A DNA stretch of 64,000 nucleotides from JBGPEQ01 sp050180895 (lineage in GTDB: Bacteria > Pseudomonadota > Alphaproteobacteria > Dongiales > Dongiaceae). Both the position numbers and the translations under genes were made by a program. The notes beneath the pieces were generated by a model that saw only the letters and a program-made list of their open reading frames with translations, was not told where the DNA came from and ran no database searches. Location of the stretch: contig JBFXDS010000001.1 of NCBI GenBank assembly GCA_050180895.1, positions 744,001 through 808,000 of the forward strand. The letters are read 5' to 3'. Of the stretch, positions 16,045-24,682 are shown piece by piece (the first letter of the stretch is position 1; each line of letters starts with the position of its first letter).

Positions 16045-17592
16045 ATGACCGATCGCATCCTCATCCTCGATTTCGGTTCCCAGGTCACCCAGCTCATCGC
16101 CCGCCGCGTCCGCGAGCAAGGCGTCTACAGCGAAATCTGGCCGTTCAACGCCGATCCGCAGCGCATCGCCGAATTCGCACCCAAGGCGATCATCCTCTCC
16201 GGCGGACCGGCCTCGGTAACTGAAGGCGAATCGCCGCAGGCCCCCAAGATCGTGTTCGAACTGGGCGTGCCGCTGCTCGGCATCTGCTACGGCCAGCAGA
16301 CGCTCTGCGCCCAGCTCGGCGGGGAGGTGCAGGGCTCCGACCACCGCGAGTTCGGCCGCGCTTTCCTCGAGGTCACCGGCGACTGCATCCTGTTCGACGG
16401 GCTGTGGAAGCCGGGCGATCGCGAGCAGGTCTGGATGAGCCACGGCGACCGCGTCGTGCGCCTGCCGCCGGGCTTCCGCGCCGTCGGCGTCAGCGAGGGC
16501 GCGCCCTTCGCCGTCTGCGCCGACGACCAGCGCCGCTACTACGGCGTCATGTTCCATCCGGAGGTCGTGCACACGCCGCAGGGCGGCAAGCTGCTCGGCA
16601 ATTTCGTGTGCCGCGTCGCCGGCTGCGCCGACGACTGGAGCATGGCCGCCTTCAAGGCCCAGGCGATCGAGCGCATCCACCATCAGGTGGGGAAGGGCAG
16701 GGTGATCTGCGGCCTCTCCGGCGGCGTCGATTCCGCCGTCGCCGCCGTGCTCATCCATGCCGCGATCGGCGACCAGCTCCACTGCATCTTCGTCGACCAC
16801 GGCCTGCTGCGCCAGGGCGAGGCCGAGCAGGTGATCGCGCTCTTCCGCGGCCACTACAACATCCCGCTCGTGCATCGCGACGCCAGCCACCTGTTCCTCG
16901 GCCGCCTCGCCGGCGTCGCCGATCCCGAACAGAAGCGCAAGATCATCGGCGCCCTCTTCATCGACGTGTTCGAGGAGGAAGCGAAGAAGCTCGGGGGCGC
17001 CGACTTCCTGGCGCAAGGCACGCTCTATCCGGACGTCATCGAATCCGTGTCCTTCACCGGCGGCCCCAGCGTCACCATCAAGTCGCACCACAATGTCGGC
17101 GGCCTGCCCGAGCGTATGCGCATGAAGCTGGTCGAGCCGCTGCGCGAGCTGTTCAAGGACGAGGTGCGCGCGCTCGGCCGCGAGCTCGGCCTGCCGGAGC
17201 GCATGATCCGCCGCCACCCGTTCCCCGGCCCCGGCCTCGCCATCCGCGTCCCCGGCGAGATCACCGCGGAGAAGCTCGCGGTGCTACGCAAGGCCGACGC
17301 CATCTATCTCGAGGAGATCGAGCAGGCCGGCCTCTACGACGCCATCTGGCAGGCCTTCGCCGTGCTGCTGCCGGTGCGCACCGTCGGCGTCATGGGCGAC
17401 GCCCGCACCTACGACCATGTCTGCGCGCTGCGCGCCGTCACCTCGAGCGACGGCATGACCGCCGACTACTTCCCCTTCCCGCACGACTTCCTCGGCCGCG
17501 TCGCCACCCGCATCATCAACGAAGTCCGCGGCATCAACCGCGTCGTCTACGACATCACCTCGAAGCCCCCGGGCACCATCGAGTGGGAGTGA
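16045..17592 (+). CDS. guaA: GMP synthase (glutamine-hydrolysing)
   Basis: A 515-residue enzyme converting XMP to GMP with ATP and glutamine. The class I glutaminase domain (about 1-195) has the nucleophile Cys in LGICYGQQTL near 81 and the His-Glu pair in MFHPEVVHTP near 169-171. The ATP-pyrophosphatase PP-loop is GLSGGVDSAVAAV near 224-236. The C-terminal dimerisation domain ends YDITSKPPGTIEWE, the canonical terminus. It works directly after GuaB. The two genes flank rsmB, and the guaB-rsmB interval has been invaded by the Dnd island. Confidence 0.97.
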   Translation: MTDRILILDFGSQVTQLIARRVREQGVYSEIWPFNADPQRIAEFAPKAIILSGGPASVTEGESPQAPKIVFELGVPLLGICYGQQTLCAQLGGEVQGSDHREFGRAFLEVTGDCILFDGLWKPGDREQVWMSHGDRVVRLPPGFRAVGVSEGAPFAVCADDQRRYYGVMFHPEVVHTPQGGKLLGNFVCRVAGCADDWSMAAFKAQAIERIHHQVGKGRVICGLSGGVDSAVAAVLIHAAIGDQLHCIFVDHGLLRQGEAEQVIALFRGHYNIPLVHRDASHLFLGRLAGVADPEQKRKIIGALFIDVFEEEAKKLGGADFLAQGTLYPDVIESVSFTGGPSVTIKSHHNVGGLPERMRMKLVEPLRELFKDEVRALGRELGLPERMIRRHPFPGPGLAIRVPGEITAEKLAVLRKADAIYLEEIEQAGLYDAIWQAFAVLLPVRTVGVMGDARTYDHVCALRAVTSSDGMTADYFPFPHDFLGRVATRIINEVRGINRVVYDITSKPPGTIEWE

Positions 17593-17620
17593 TGAGGAGT
17601 AACGGCAAGAGCTGTGCGGC

Positions 17621-18529
17621 TTAGAGGCCTGCGTCCCAATAGGGCGTGCGGCCGAAGCATTTGGCGAGATGATCGACGAAGGCGCGGACTTTCATCGACA
17701 TGAGCCGATTCCCGGGATAGACGGCATAAATCGTGCTCGCCGGCGGTTCCCAGGCCGGAAGCACGCGTCGCAGCGCGCCGTTGCGTAACGGCTTGGCGAC
17801 CGCCCAGGTCGGCAGCACGGCGATGCCGACGCCGTCGAGCGCTGCCGCACGAAGCATCTCGGCGCTGTTGCTGCGGACGGTTCCCCCCACGGCCACCCGG
17901 ACGTCCCCGCGCTTGCCGGCGAGTCGCCATTCGTCGCCCCAGGGCAGCAGGCTGGTGCAGAGGCAATTGTGCCTGGCAAGGTCCGCCGGCTCGCGCGGCA
18001 TTCCACGCTCCCTGAGATAGCCGGGCGACGCACAGAAGACGAGCCGGGATGGCGCGAGTTTCCGCACGATCAACGGAGAATCCTCGAGCACGCCGATGCG
18101 GATCGCCAGATCGAGCCGCTCCTCGACGAGGTCCACGTGCGCCGGGCTCAAGGCGATATCGACGGCCACGTCCGGATAGCGCTTCAGGAAGGCCGGGACG
18201 GTCGGCGCCACATGCATCCAGCCGAAGCTGTTGGGCGCCGAAATGCGAAGCGTGCCGCGCGGCTCGCGCTGCAGCGCGCTCGCTGCCTGCTCGGCCGCTT
18301 CCGCCTCGGCGAGGATGCGCGCGCAATGACGGTAGTAGGCCGCACCCGCCTCGGTCACCGAAAGCCGGCGCGTGGTGCGATTGAGGAGGCGAATGCCGAG
18401 CCGCTCTTCGAGCCGCTGCACGTGCGCGCTGACAGCGGACTTGGAGATTCCCAGCCGGTGTGCCGCCGCCGAGAAGCTGCCGCTGTCCACGACGCGCGCG
18501 AATGCAGCGATGCCGTCGAGCGGATCCAT
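17621..18529 (-). CDS. LysR family transcriptional regulator
   Basis: A 302-residue regulator. The N-terminal winged helix reads DPLDGIAAFARVVDSGSFSA, AAHRLGISKSAVSAHVQRLE and ERLGIRLLNRTTRRLSVTEA. The rest is a periplasmic-binding-like effector domain (GTLRISAPNSFGWMHVAPTV, LDLAIRIGVLEDSPLIVRKL), close to the large subgroup that includes DsdC/AaeR-like proteins. It is divergent from a cupin gene across 107 bases holding GGACA/TGTCC palindromes at 18537-18562. The cupin gene is the likely target, with autoregulation. The gene converges on guaA. Confidence 0.9.
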   Translation of the reverse strand: MDPLDGIAAFARVVDSGSFSAAAHRLGISKSAVSAHVQRLEERLGIRLLNRTTRRLSVTEAGAAYYRHCARILAEAEAAEQAASALQREPRGTLRISAPNSFGWMHVAPTVPAFLKRYPDVAVDIALSPAHVDLVEERLDLAIRIGVLEDSPLIVRKLAPSRLVFCASPGYLRERGMPREPADLARHNCLCTSLLPWGDEWRLAGKRGDVRVAVGGTVRSNSAEMLRAAALDGVGIAVLPTWAVAKPLRNGALRRVLPAWEPPASTIYAVYPGNRLMSMKVRAFVDHLAKCFGRTPYWDAGL

Positions 18530-18536
18530 GCTTAAT

Positions 18537-18562
18537 TGTCCTGAAATCCGGACAGTATGTCC
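18537..18562. promoter_or_regulatory. Candidate LysR operator between lysR and cupin genes
   Basis: TGTCC at 18537-18541 is followed eight bases later by the palindrome GGACAGTATGTCC (18550-18562). The alternating TGTCC/GGACA half-sites give two overlapping dyads just upstream of the lysR start, as expected for a LysR-type binding region. Confidence 0.5.
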
Positions 18563-18636
18563 AGGTAATTCCGGCTAATCGGCGGGTCGGAAAAGGCTTA
18601 TCTCTCGGCCAGCCCCACGAACCAAGGAGACCGACG

Positions 18637-19113
18637 ATGGATGCAAAGGTCGCAATAGCCGCACCGTTCATCCGCGATCCCGCGGCCGGTTCGACTCTCG
18701 ACGTGCTCGGCGTCACGCATGTCTACAAGGCAACGGGCGCTGAAACGGGCGGCTCTTTCTCGCTGTGGGAAGCAGTCGTCCCGCCGGGCGCTGGCGCACC
18801 GCCGCACACCCATGACCGCGAGGATGAAGCCTTCTACGTCCTGAGCGGCGAACTCCTCATCGAATTCGAAGGCGAGCCGGTGCCCCATCGCGTCGGACCC
18901 GGCGGCTTCTTCTTTGGCGCCCGCGGCCGGCGCCATAGCTATCGTAATATCGGCGACCAGCCGGCGCATGTCTTGATCTTGAGCGCCCCGAGCTGTGGTC
19001 TCGATCAGATGTTCGTCGAGCTCGATGCCGTTACCGCCGCGGGCATGCCGGAGATCGGGAAGCTGGCGACCATCGCCGCAAAATACGGCGTCACCATCGA
19101 GCCCGCTGCGTGA
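18637..19113 (+). CDS. Cupin-domain protein
   Basis: A 158-residue single cupin. Motif 1 is GAGAPPHTHDREDEAFYVLS (about 47-66) with GELLIEFEGE after it, giving the usual His, His, Glu ligands. Motif 2 is PGGFFFGARGRRHSYRNIGD near 89-108 with the last His. LSAPSCGLDQMFVEL near the end is typical of quercetin-2,3-dioxygenase-like or unknown small cupins. The substrate is unknown. AAGGAGA lies before the ATG. Divergence from the LysR gene suggests regulation by it. Confidence 0.82.
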   Translation: MDAKVAIAAPFIRDPAAGSTLDVLGVTHVYKATGAETGGSFSLWEAVVPPGAGAPPHTHDREDEAFYVLSGELLIEFEGEPVPHRVGPGGFFFGARGRRHSYRNIGDQPAHVLILSAPSCGLDQMFVELDAVTAAGMPEIGKLATIAAKYGVTIEPAA

Positions 19114-19322
19114 GACGGCCGGGACGGATCGGCGCCCGTTTCCGGCGTGCCGCGCTGCGCGCGGGCTGCCGGGGCGGCCGGCTTGATCGGCCGCGTGCGG
19201 CTCGGTATCACTCGGTCAGAGCAAAGGTGGCGCCTGACGGTGTTGTGCCGGCGATGTCGCGGGTCCGCTTCGGTCGCGGCGCGACCTGATCAAGCTCTTG
19301 GCGTGAGAGCAGTAGAGGTCGG

Positions 19323-19898
19323 ATGGCGGACCGCTTGTTCTTCGCGATCTTCCCCGACGCGGATGCCGCCGAGCGTGCCGCCCACCTCGCGCAGCGGCTG
19401 AGGGATGGATATCGAGTGAGTGGTCACCTTGTCGAGTCGCCCCGCCTTCACGTCACGCTGCTTCATCTAGGCCACTACGAGGGCCTGCCGCCGCGCATCG
19501 TCACGGCCGCAAGCAAGGCTGCGGCTTCCGTCGCGATGCCGCCGTTCGACCTTGTTTTCGACCGCGCGATGAGTTTCGCCGGACAACCGGACCGGCGTCC
19601 GCTCGTCCTGCTCGGCAGCGACGGCATCGACACGTTGACGGCGCTGTGTCGGTCCCTCACTGCGGCGATGACGACGGCCGGGCTCGGGCGCAGGATGGCG
19701 CCGCGCTACACGCCGCACATGACCATGCTGTATGGGGATGGCGAACTCGCCGAGCAGGCCGTCGAGACGATCGCCTGGACCGTACGCGAGTTCGTCCTCG
19801 TGCACAGCGTGAATCGTGATCGGAAAGTCCTGTACGTTCCGCTGGGCCGATGGCCGCTCCGCGCCGAACTTCCTGGAGCGGCCATAACGAAGCATTAG
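19323..19898 (+). CDS. thpR: RNA 2',3'-cyclic phosphodiesterase / 2'-5' RNA ligase family
   Basis: A 191-residue member of the 2H phosphoesterase superfamily. It begins MADRLFFAIFPDADAAERA. Two H-x-T motifs are visible: RLHVTLLHLG (about 41-50) and TPHMTMLYGD (about 129-138), which together form the active site. ThpR proteins open 2',3'-cyclic phosphates in RNA; the physiological substrate is unclear. The 209 bases before the start hold no feature I can support. A stop at 19898 and an 89-base gap separate it from the PAS gene. Confidence 0.85.
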   Translation: MADRLFFAIFPDADAAERAAHLAQRLRDGYRVSGHLVESPRLHVTLLHLGHYEGLPPRIVTAASKAAASVAMPPFDLVFDRAMSFAGQPDRRPLVLLGSDGIDTLTALCRSLTAAMTTAGLGRRMAPRYTPHMTMLYGDGELAEQAVETIAWTVREFVLVHSVNRDRKVLYVPLGRWPLRAELPGAAITKH

Positions 19899-19987
19899 GC
19901 TTAAGGGTTCGTTGCCGTGGCATCCGACAGCGCCGCCGCGCGCCCATGCTAAACGGTGCTTAACCCCTGCGGCGTTAGAGTCGCCGC

Positions 19988-20569
19988 ATGTCGGTCTATC
20001 TTCCCATCGTCGAGCGCGCCAGCCGTGCGCTGATCACGCAGTCCATTCCGGACAGCGGTGATCGCAGGATCGCGCGCGCCGATCTGCACAGCGACGTGCT
20101 GCGCCGCCTCGTCGCCTATTGGGACGATCTTCGCGCCGGCCGCCCGATGCCGTCGCGCCATCAGCTGCGCGCGGAGGAGATCGGCCATGCGCTCGGGCAG
20201 GTGATGCTGGTCGATATCCACTGGCCGAGCGCGGTGACGGAGACGTCGGACCCCACCTTCCGCTTCCGCCTCGTCGGCTCGCGCATCGAGAGCACCGGCC
20301 ACAAGGGACTCACCGGCCGCTGGGCGCATGAGCTGCAACCGGAGTTCTACCGGAACGCGGTCCTGCGCGCCTATCGCGAGGCCGCGCTTTCCGGCGAGCC
20401 GAGCATCCGCCGCATCCGCTACGGTACCAACGGCAATGCGCTGCGCTACGAGCGTGTCGCGCTGCCGCTGTCGAGCCACGGCGCCAGTCCCGACGCCTTG
20501 CTGGTCGGCACCGACTGGGAGGCGGAGAACCGCGAGTTCTTCCGCCTCTATCCCGCCATCAAGCCGTAG
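19988..20569 (+). CDS. PAS-domain protein (PAS_5 type)
   Basis: A 193-residue protein with no output domain. DLHSDVLRRLVAYWDDLRAG, RPMPSRHQLRAEEIGHALGQ and DPTFRFRLVGSRIESTGHKG follow the alphaproteobacterial PAS_5 pattern, in which LxxYWxxLRxGRxxPxRxDxDPxxI introduces the sensor fold. The function of the family is unknown. It lies upstream of and convergent with gcrA, with four bases between the stops. Confidence 0.75.
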   Translation: MSVYLPIVERASRALITQSIPDSGDRRIARADLHSDVLRRLVAYWDDLRAGRPMPSRHQLRAEEIGHALGQVMLVDIHWPSAVTETSDPTFRFRLVGSRIESTGHKGLTGRWAHELQPEFYRNAVLRAYREAALSGEPSIRRIRYGTNGNALRYERVALPLSSHGASPDALLVGTDWEAENREFFRLYPAIKP

Positions 20570-20573
20570 CTCC

Positions 20574-20927
20574 TCAGGCCGCGACGTCGGTCCGCTTCTG
20601 GTAGGCGACCGCGCAATGGTTCGCGCAATAGGGCCGGCCCGGCTCGGTCGGCGCGCCGCAGAAATGGAAGTCCGGCGTCTTGGGGTCGCCGACCGGCCAC
20701 AGGCAGGCCTTGCCCGAGGGGCCGGCAACGATCGGACGCCGCGGCTCTTCCGGCTTGACCACCGGCTTTGCCGGCGTCGGCCGGCCGGACAGGCCCAGGC
20801 GGTGGGCCTTGCCGATGACAGCGTTGCGGGTCACGCCGGCGCCCAGTTGCTCGGCGATCTGGCTGGCCGTCTGCCCCTGGAGCCACAACCGTTGCAGCAA
20901 TTCGATCCGTTCCTCAGTCCATCCCAT
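20574..20927 (-). CDS. gcrA: Cell-cycle regulator GcrA
   Basis: A 117-residue protein. MGWTEERIELLQRLWLQGQT and ASQIAEQLGAGVTRNAVIGK plus AHRLGLSGR are the conserved GcrA DNA-binding region. GcrA binds sigma-70 RNA polymerase and activates promoters with methylated GANTC sites in alphaproteobacteria. The C-terminal part CLWPVGDPKTPDFHFCG...PYCANHCAVAYQ matches the conserved Cys/His tail. It is shorter than the Caulobacter protein through a reduced linker. ATG at 20927 matches the conserved start; an upstream GTG at 20936 would add three residues. It marks the organism as an alphaproteobacterium. Confidence 0.9.
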   Translation of the reverse strand: MGWTEERIELLQRLWLQGQTASQIAEQLGAGVTRNAVIGKAHRLGLSGRPTPAKPVVKPEEPRRPIVAGPSGKACLWPVGDPKTPDFHFCGAPTEPGRPYCANHCAVAYQKRTDVAA

Positions 20928-21246
20928 GGTTGTCACTCTTGGTTAATGAAACGATATGTGGGGTGACCAGCCACTATGAACCTACCAGATATTGTAAGGC
21001 AAGCATAAGACGCCGCGCAGCGCCCCGGGGACGGTTTCCGCTGTCTCAAAGAGGAACATGAGGACAACTTCAGTGCTTTCAATCGCCCGGCGCCGGTTGC
21101 CGCAGCCTTGGCACGGGCGAATCACCCCTGCAGGACGGAGCCGGGCGCTGGCCGCGACCGCGGAGGCCGCCCGTCCGCGGGCCAGTTTGCCAACGCAGAC
21201 TCGCCCCGATATGGTAGCGCCGCTTTTTTGCCGGGATGGACGAGCC
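20928..21246. other. Intergenic gap between divergent gcrA and yfgM-like gene
   Basis: About 320 bases without a supported gene. The first 80 bases beside gcrA are AT-richer and probably hold its promoter. The rest is G+C-rich and has no recognisable RNA gene or strong hairpin. Confidence 0.4.
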
Positions 21247-21885
21247 GTGAGCGATCTTCTTCGCGAAGTCGACGAAGACCTGAGGCGCGAGAAATTCGAG
21301 ACGCTGTGGCGCAAGTACGGCGGCTATGCGCTCGGCCTCGCCGTGCTGGTCGTGCTGGCGGTCGCCGCGAATGTCATCTGGCAGCACTATTCCGAGAACC
21401 GGCGGGCCGAGCGGGCGCGCCAGTACGAATCGGCGCTCCAGCTGGTCGTTGCCGGCGATGCCAAGGCGGCGGACATGCTGCTGGAGCTCGCCGCGGGAAG
21501 CGACGGCTATGCCGCCCTGGCGCGCCTGCACGACGCCGCGCTGAAGGCCAGGACAGGGGATGCCGCCGGCGCGGCGGCCACCTACGAGCAACTGGCCGCC
21601 GATGGCTCGGTCGACGAGCATCTCCGCCAGCTCGCGGTGATCCTGCTGGCCCTGCACACCGCCGACAGCGCGCCGCCGGAGCAGCTGACGCAGCGCCTGC
21701 AGCCGCTCACCGAGCCGACCAGCCCCTGGCGCTACTCGGCGCTCGAGCTCACGGCGCTGCTCGCCTACCGCGCCGGCGACACGGCACGGGCGCAGGAGAT
21801 CCTGGCCGGCCTGGCCGACGACCTGAATGCGCCGCCGGCCTTGCGGCAGCGGGTGACCGAGCTGCTGGCGGCCTTGAAAGGATAG
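21247..21885 (+). CDS. YfgM-like tetratricopeptide membrane protein
   Basis: A 212-residue protein starting with GTG at 21247 (MSDLLREVDEDLRREKFETL). One membrane segment lies at about residues 27-46 (GGYALGLAVLVVLAVAANVI), followed by a helical TPR-like periplasmic domain (ARLHDAALKARTGDAAGAAA, LTALLAYRAGDTARAQEILA). This is the YfgM/TPR_21 pattern, an ancillary partner of SecYEG and periplasmic chaperones. It lies nine bases upstream of bamB and upstream of der, the conserved yfgM-bamB-der order. Confidence 0.85.
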   Translation: MSDLLREVDEDLRREKFETLWRKYGGYALGLAVLVVLAVAANVIWQHYSENRRAERARQYESALQLVVAGDAKAADMLLELAAGSDGYAALARLHDAALKARTGDAAGAAATYEQLAADGSVDEHLRQLAVILLALHTADSAPPEQLTQRLQPLTEPTSPWRYSALELTALLAYRAGDTARAQEILAGLADDLNAPPALRQRVTELLAALKG

Positions 21886-21893
21886 GGGGCGGA

Positions 21894-23222
21894 ATGCGCA
21901 ACCCTCGCTTGCTGGCGGCGCTCCTCGCCGCGGCTCTCGGCCTCGCGGCCTGCGACACCTTCTTCGGCGAGGACGAGGGACCGCCGCTGCCGGGCGAACG
22001 GATTTCGGTGCTGCGCCTCAACCGCACGCTCGTTCCCGACCCCGCCCTGTCGGATCTGCGGGTGCGCCTGCCGGAGCCCTATGCCAATGCGGAGTGGCCG
22101 CAGCCCGGCGGCTACTCGACCCATGCCATGCAGCATCTGGCGGTTTCGGACTCGCTGAATCGCGCCTGGTCGGCGTCGGTCGGCCAGGCGGCCGGCTCCG
22201 ACCGCTTCATCCTGGCGCAGCCGATCGTCGCCGGCGGGCGCGTCTATACGATGGACGCCGGGGCGACGGTGACGGCGTTCGACGCGCAAGGCGGCGGCCA
22301 GGCGTGGCGCGTCGACCTGACGGCGGAGGACGAGGACGATGACGACGACCTGTTCGGCGGCGGCCTCGCGGTCGACGGCGGCCGCCTGTTCGCGACCACG
22401 CCGTTCGGCACGGTGATCGCGCTCGATGCCGCTTCGGGATCCGAGATCTGGCGGGCGAGGCTGTCGGGGCCGCTGCGCTCGGCGCCGGCGGCCAACGGCG
22501 GCCGCGTCTTCGCCGTCACCGTCGACAACCAGCTCTTCACCTTGGCCGCCGAGGATGGCCGCCAGCTGTGGACCTATGCGGCCGTCGCCCAGGATGCCGG
22601 CCTGCTCGGCGGCTCGACGCCGGCGGTGGCGGGGAACGTGCTCGTCGCCGCCTTCAGTTCCGGCGAACTGGTCGCCTTCGACGTGCACAGCGGGCGCACG
22701 CTGTGGAACGACAGCTTGGCCGGCCTCGCCCGCGGCGATGCGATCGCCACCCTGGCGGATATCCGCGGACTGCCGGTGATCGACCGCGGCCGCGTCATCG
22801 CGGTTTCGAACAGCGGCACTTTCGCGGCGATCGACCTCGGCCGCGGCGGCCGTCTCTGGAACGCCAACATCGGCAGCTCGCAGACCCCTTGGGTGGCCGG
22901 CGACTTCGTCTATGTGCTGACCACCAACGGCGAGGTCGTTTGCGTCACCCGTGACGAAGGCCGCGTGCGCTGGATCCAGAGCCTGCCCGTCTTCGAGGAC
23001 GAGGTCGAGCGCGACAGCCCGATCGCCTGGTCGGGCCCGGTGCTGGTGGGCGACCGGCTCGTCGTCACCAGCTCGGCCGGCGATGCGCTGTCGCTGTCGC
23101 CCTATACCGGCGAGGCGCTCGGGCGCATCCAGCTGCCGGCGGCATCCCACCAGGCGCCGGTGGTCGCCAACGGCACGATGTATCTCCTCTCGGACAACGG
23201 GGAGCTGACGGCGTACCGCTGA
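21894..23222 (+). CDS. bamB: Outer-membrane assembly lipoprotein BamB
   Basis: A 442-residue lipoprotein of the BAM complex that helps fold outer-membrane beta-barrels. The signal peptide RLLAALLAAALGLAAC ends in a lipobox with Cys at residue 20. The mature part is an eight-bladed PQQ-like propeller with repeated blades such as VYTMDAGATVTAFDAQGGGQ, LFATTPFGTVIALDAASGSE, VFAVTVDNQLFTLAAEDGRQ and VYVLTTNGEVVCVTRDEGRV. An unusually acidic insert, EDEDDDDD, lies between early blades at about 144-151. It is in operon with the yfgM-like gene and der. Confidence 0.93.
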   Translation: MRNPRLLAALLAAALGLAACDTFFGEDEGPPLPGERISVLRLNRTLVPDPALSDLRVRLPEPYANAEWPQPGGYSTHAMQHLAVSDSLNRAWSASVGQAAGSDRFILAQPIVAGGRVYTMDAGATVTAFDAQGGGQAWRVDLTAEDEDDDDDLFGGGLAVDGGRLFATTPFGTVIALDAASGSEIWRARLSGPLRSAPAANGGRVFAVTVDNQLFTLAAEDGRQLWTYAAVAQDAGLLGGSTPAVAGNVLVAAFSSGELVAFDVHSGRTLWNDSLAGLARGDAIATLADIRGLPVIDRGRVIAVSNSGTFAAIDLGRGGRLWNANIGSSQTPWVAGDFVYVLTTNGEVVCVTRDEGRVRWIQSLPVFEDEVERDSPIAWSGPVLVGDRLVVTSSAGDALSLSPYTGEALGRIQLPAASHQAPVVANGTMYLLSDNGELTAYR

Positions 23223-23234
23223 TCCGCCGGCGAC

Positions 23235-24569
23235 ATGTCGTTCACGGTGGCCATCATCGGTCGGCCCAATGTCGGGAAGTCGACGCTGTTCAATCGCCTG
23301 ATCGGCCGGCGCCTGGCGATCGTCGATGATATTTCGGGGGTCACGCGCGACCGCCGCGAGGGCGAGGCCCGCCTCGCCGATCTCCGGTTCACCGTCATCG
23401 ATACCGCCGGCCTGGAGGACAGCGGCCGCGAAAGTCTCGGCGGCCGCATGCGCCGGCAGACCGAGCGCGCCGTCGCCGACGCCGACCTGGCGCTTTTTCT
23501 GATCGACGCCCGCGCCGGAGTCACCCCGGTCGACCGGCATTTCGCCGCCTGGCTGCGCAAGTCGGGCAAGCCGGTTGTGCTCGTCGCCAACAAATGCGAG
23601 GGCCGCGTCGGCGACGCCGGTTTGGCGGAGGCCTTCGCCCTCGGGCTCGGCGAGCCGATTCCGCTCTCGGCCGAGCATGGCGAGGGCCTCGGCGACCTCT
23701 ACGACGCGGTCCGGCCGCATGCGCCGGCGGCGGCCTCGGACGATGCGCCGGCCGACGCACCCCTGCAGCTCGCCGTCGTCGGCCGGCCCAACGTCGGCAA
23801 GTCCACGCTCGTCAACCAGCTAATCGGCGAGGAGCGGCTGCTCACCGGTCCGGAGCCCGGCATCACCCGCGACGCCATCGCGGTCGAGTGGCGGCACCGC
23901 GGCCGCCGGCTGAGGCTCGTCGACACCGCCGGCCTGCGCCGCCGGCCGCGCGTCGTCGAGCGGCTCGAGAAGCTCTCGGTCGAGGACACGCTGCGGGCGA
24001 TCCGCTTCGCCGAGGTCGTCGTCCTCGTGCTCGACGCCGCCGACATGCTGGAGAAGCAGGACTTGGCCATCGCCCGCCTGACTATCGATGAGGGGCGCGC
24101 GCTGGTCATTGCCGCCAACAAATGGGATTCCGTCCAGGACAAGGCCGAAGCGCTGCACAGGCTCAAGGGCCGGGTCGAGACCTCGCTGCCGGAGGTGCGC
24201 GGCATCGCGCTGGTGACGCTGTCGGCGCGCACCGGCCAGAACCTGGACCGGCTGCTCGACGCCGTCATCCGCGTTCACGCGTTGTGGAACCGCCGCCTGC
24301 CGACGCCGGAGCTGAACCGCTGGCTCGCCGCCGCCGTCGACGCGCATCCGCCGCCGCTGGTCAAGGGCCGCCGCATCAAGCTCCGCTACATGACGCAGAC
24401 CAAGACCCGGCCGCCCACCTTCCAGCTGTTCGGCAACCAGCTCGACGTCCTGCCCGACGCCTACGTCCGCTACCTCGTCAACGATCTGCGCGACCGCTTC
24501 GACCTGCCCGGCGTGCCCATCCGCGTCCTGCTTCGCAAGGGCAGGAACCCGTACGCGCGGGAGCGATAG
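23235..24569 (+). CDS. der: Ribosome assembly GTPase Der (EngA)
   Basis: A 444-residue protein with two tandem GTPase domains, the hallmark of Der, needed for 50S subunit maturation. Domain 1 has GRPNVGKST at about 8-16 and DTAGLED near 56. Domain 2 has GRPNVGKST near 183-191, DTAGLRRRPR near 230 and NKWD near 295. The C-terminal KH-like domain is present (GRRIKLRYMTQTKTRPPTFQ, FGNQ). It begins 12 bases after bamB and is followed by a probable terminator at 24597. Confidence 0.95.
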   Translation: MSFTVAIIGRPNVGKSTLFNRLIGRRLAIVDDISGVTRDRREGEARLADLRFTVIDTAGLEDSGRESLGGRMRRQTERAVADADLALFLIDARAGVTPVDRHFAAWLRKSGKPVVLVANKCEGRVGDAGLAEAFALGLGEPIPLSAEHGEGLGDLYDAVRPHAPAAASDDAPADAPLQLAVVGRPNVGKSTLVNQLIGEERLLTGPEPGITRDAIAVEWRHRGRRLRLVDTAGLRRRPRVVERLEKLSVEDTLRAIRFAEVVVLVLDAADMLEKQDLAIARLTIDEGRALVIAANKWDSVQDKAEALHRLKGRVETSLPEVRGIALVTLSARTGQNLDRLLDAVIRVHALWNRRLPTPELNRWLAAAVDAHPPPLVKGRRIKLRYMTQTKTRPPTFQLFGNQLDVLPDAYVRYLVNDLRDRFDLPGVPIRVLLRKGRNPYARER

Positions 24570-24596
24570 CCATCGCCGCGGGGCGGCGGGATCCTG

Positions 24597-24623
24597 GGCC
24601 GGCTGCAGCCCGGCCTCTCTTTT
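24597..24623 (+). terminator. Probable intrinsic terminator of der
   Basis: GGCCGGC and GCCCGGCC form a stem (one bulge) around TGCA at 24597-24616, followed by TCTCTTTT. It ends the yfgM-bamB-der operon before the methyltransferase gene. Confidence 0.55.
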
Positions 24624-24682
24624 GGTATTTGTACTCCTACCCTATGCTTCCCGCGTAGCGCTCAGGAGGCCCACGAGATCCA

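Noticed and set aside
21108..23222. Extending bamB upstream to 21108 in the same frame
   Set aside because: The upstream part runs through the YfgM-like gene in another frame and would bury the BamB signal peptide; ATG 21894 gives a proper lipoprotein start.
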